From an uncultured Actinomycetes bacterium (GTDB taxonomy: Bacteria > Actinomycetota > Thermoleophilia > Solirubrobacterales > Thermoleophilaceae), in the NCBI GenBank assembly GCA_946481495.1, contig CAMLNW010000186.1, positions 1 to 5,693 of the forward strand: a stretch of DNA of 5,693 nucleotides, read 5' to 3'. The notes beneath the pieces were generated by a model. The model worked only from the letters and a program-made list of their open reading frames with translations. It made no database searches and was not told where the DNA came from. The first letter of the stretch is position 1; the number at the start of each line of letters is the position of its first letter. This document shows positions 5,327 to 5,693 of this stretch, piece by piece. Both the position numbers and the translations under genes were made by a program.

Positions 5327-5693
5327 CGGCGCTGTTAGCTGGGTTCGCGGCGCTGGCGCTGACGGTCTACGGCGTTGCGGAGCTCCTGCGCGCGGCGGTC
5401 CCGGCGGTGCGTGCGCGAATACCGGTGGCGCTGCGGCGCGGCGCCGAGCTCGCCGATGCGGTCGTGCGGGCCGGACGTGAGGGACGCGACCCGGGGGCGG
5501 CCGAACGCAGGCGACTGCTGACCGCCGGGGCGGCGAGCGCGTTCGCCGGCGGCTGGATCGTCGCTGGCCCGCTGGTTGGGCTGGCGGCCGGCGCGGCCGG
5601 GCCATGGTCGGTCGCGCGGCTGCTGCGGGCGCGGCGCGAGCACTACCGGCGCGCGGTCGACGCCGGCGCCGGTGAGCTGGCGATTGCGCTAGC
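5323..5693 (+). CDS. tadB: TadB-like inner-membrane platform protein, N-terminal part, cut by window end
   Basis: An open frame starts at a GTG that overlaps the TGA of the CpaF gene in the 4-bp GTGA arrangement. It runs without a stop to the window edge, giving 123 complete codons. Residues 2-22 are hydrophobic (ALLAGFAALALTVYGVAELL), as in the first membrane segment of TadB. A basic/acidic loop (about 23-64) follows, then a second hydrophobic region (about 65-97, AGAASAFAGGWIVAGPLVGL within it). A cytosolic segment LLRARREHYRRAVDAGAGELAIAL comes last and matches the lead-in to the T2SSF (GspF-like) domain, which would lie beyond the window. TadB and TadC form the membrane platform that docks with CpaF/TadA to assemble the pilus. 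Position right after cpaF is the canonical place for tadB. Only a weak purine stretch (GGGAAACGAG) precedes the GTG, so translational coupling is likely. TadC cannot be strictly excluded from this fragment. Confidence 0.78.
   Translation, partial: MTALLAGFAALALTVYGVAELLRAAVPAVRARIPVALRRGAELADAVVRAGREGRDPGAAERRRLLTAGAASAFAGGWIVAGPLVGLAAGAAGPWSVARLLRARREHYRRAVDAGAGELAIAL

Noticed and set aside
4250..5605. 451-codon reverse-strand open frame opposite cpaF and tadB
   Set aside because: It is antisense to two genes with clear family motifs, its product is Arg/Ala/Pro-rich low complexity, and long antisense frames are expected in GC-rich DNA.

Overview
The window is GC-rich, with strong G/C bias at third codon positions. 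It reads as Actinomycetota chromosome, most plausibly a Thermoleophilia/Solirubrobacterales-like lineage. That placement is an inference from three things: an Rpf-type muralytic protein behind a c-di-AMP riboswitch (an actinobacterial arrangement), the GC-rich CpaF/TadB style, and the SnoaL-like protein. It was not tested by phylogeny. No phage, insertion sequence, CRISPR, tRNA or rRNA was seen.

Layout. (1) 1-2186, +: the ATP-dependent protease Lon, lacking roughly its first 70 codons because the window starts inside it; the AAA+ and Ser/Lys protease parts are complete. (2) 2226-2798, +, 39 bp after lon: a small protein with an N-terminal membrane anchor, a very regular alternating-proline rod and a C-terminal BON domain, probably co-transcribed with lon. 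(3) 2799-3025: a noncoding leader whose 2862-3006 part closely resembles the ydaO/yuaA c-di-AMP riboswitch. (4) 3026-3661, +: a secreted protein with a peptidoglycan-binding domain and an Rpf/transglycosylase-like domain, starting at a TTG with a good ribosome binding site just downstream of the aptamer. (5) 3671-4072, -: a convergent SnoaL/NTF2-like protein; a 16-bp perfect palindrome lies between the two stop codons. (6) 4148-5326, +: a CpaF/TadA-type secretion ATPase, followed with a 4-bp GTGA overlap by (7) 5323-end, +: the N-terminal part of a TadB-like membrane platform protein, cut by the window edge.

How the parts fit: three of the units concern the cell envelope. The riboswitch would tie synthesis of a peptidoglycan-cleaving enzyme to c-di-AMP, a messenger linked to wall and osmotic homeostasis. 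The BON protein looks built to reach from the membrane into or across the wall. CpaF and TadB form the motor and platform of a Tad/Flp-type pilus or related type IV filament system whose remaining genes should lie to the right. Lon is cytoplasmic protein quality control. The SnoaL-like gene has no visible link to its neighbours. Nothing here is a clearly undescribed system; the riboswitch-Rpf unit and the proline-rod BON protein are the items most worth a second look.
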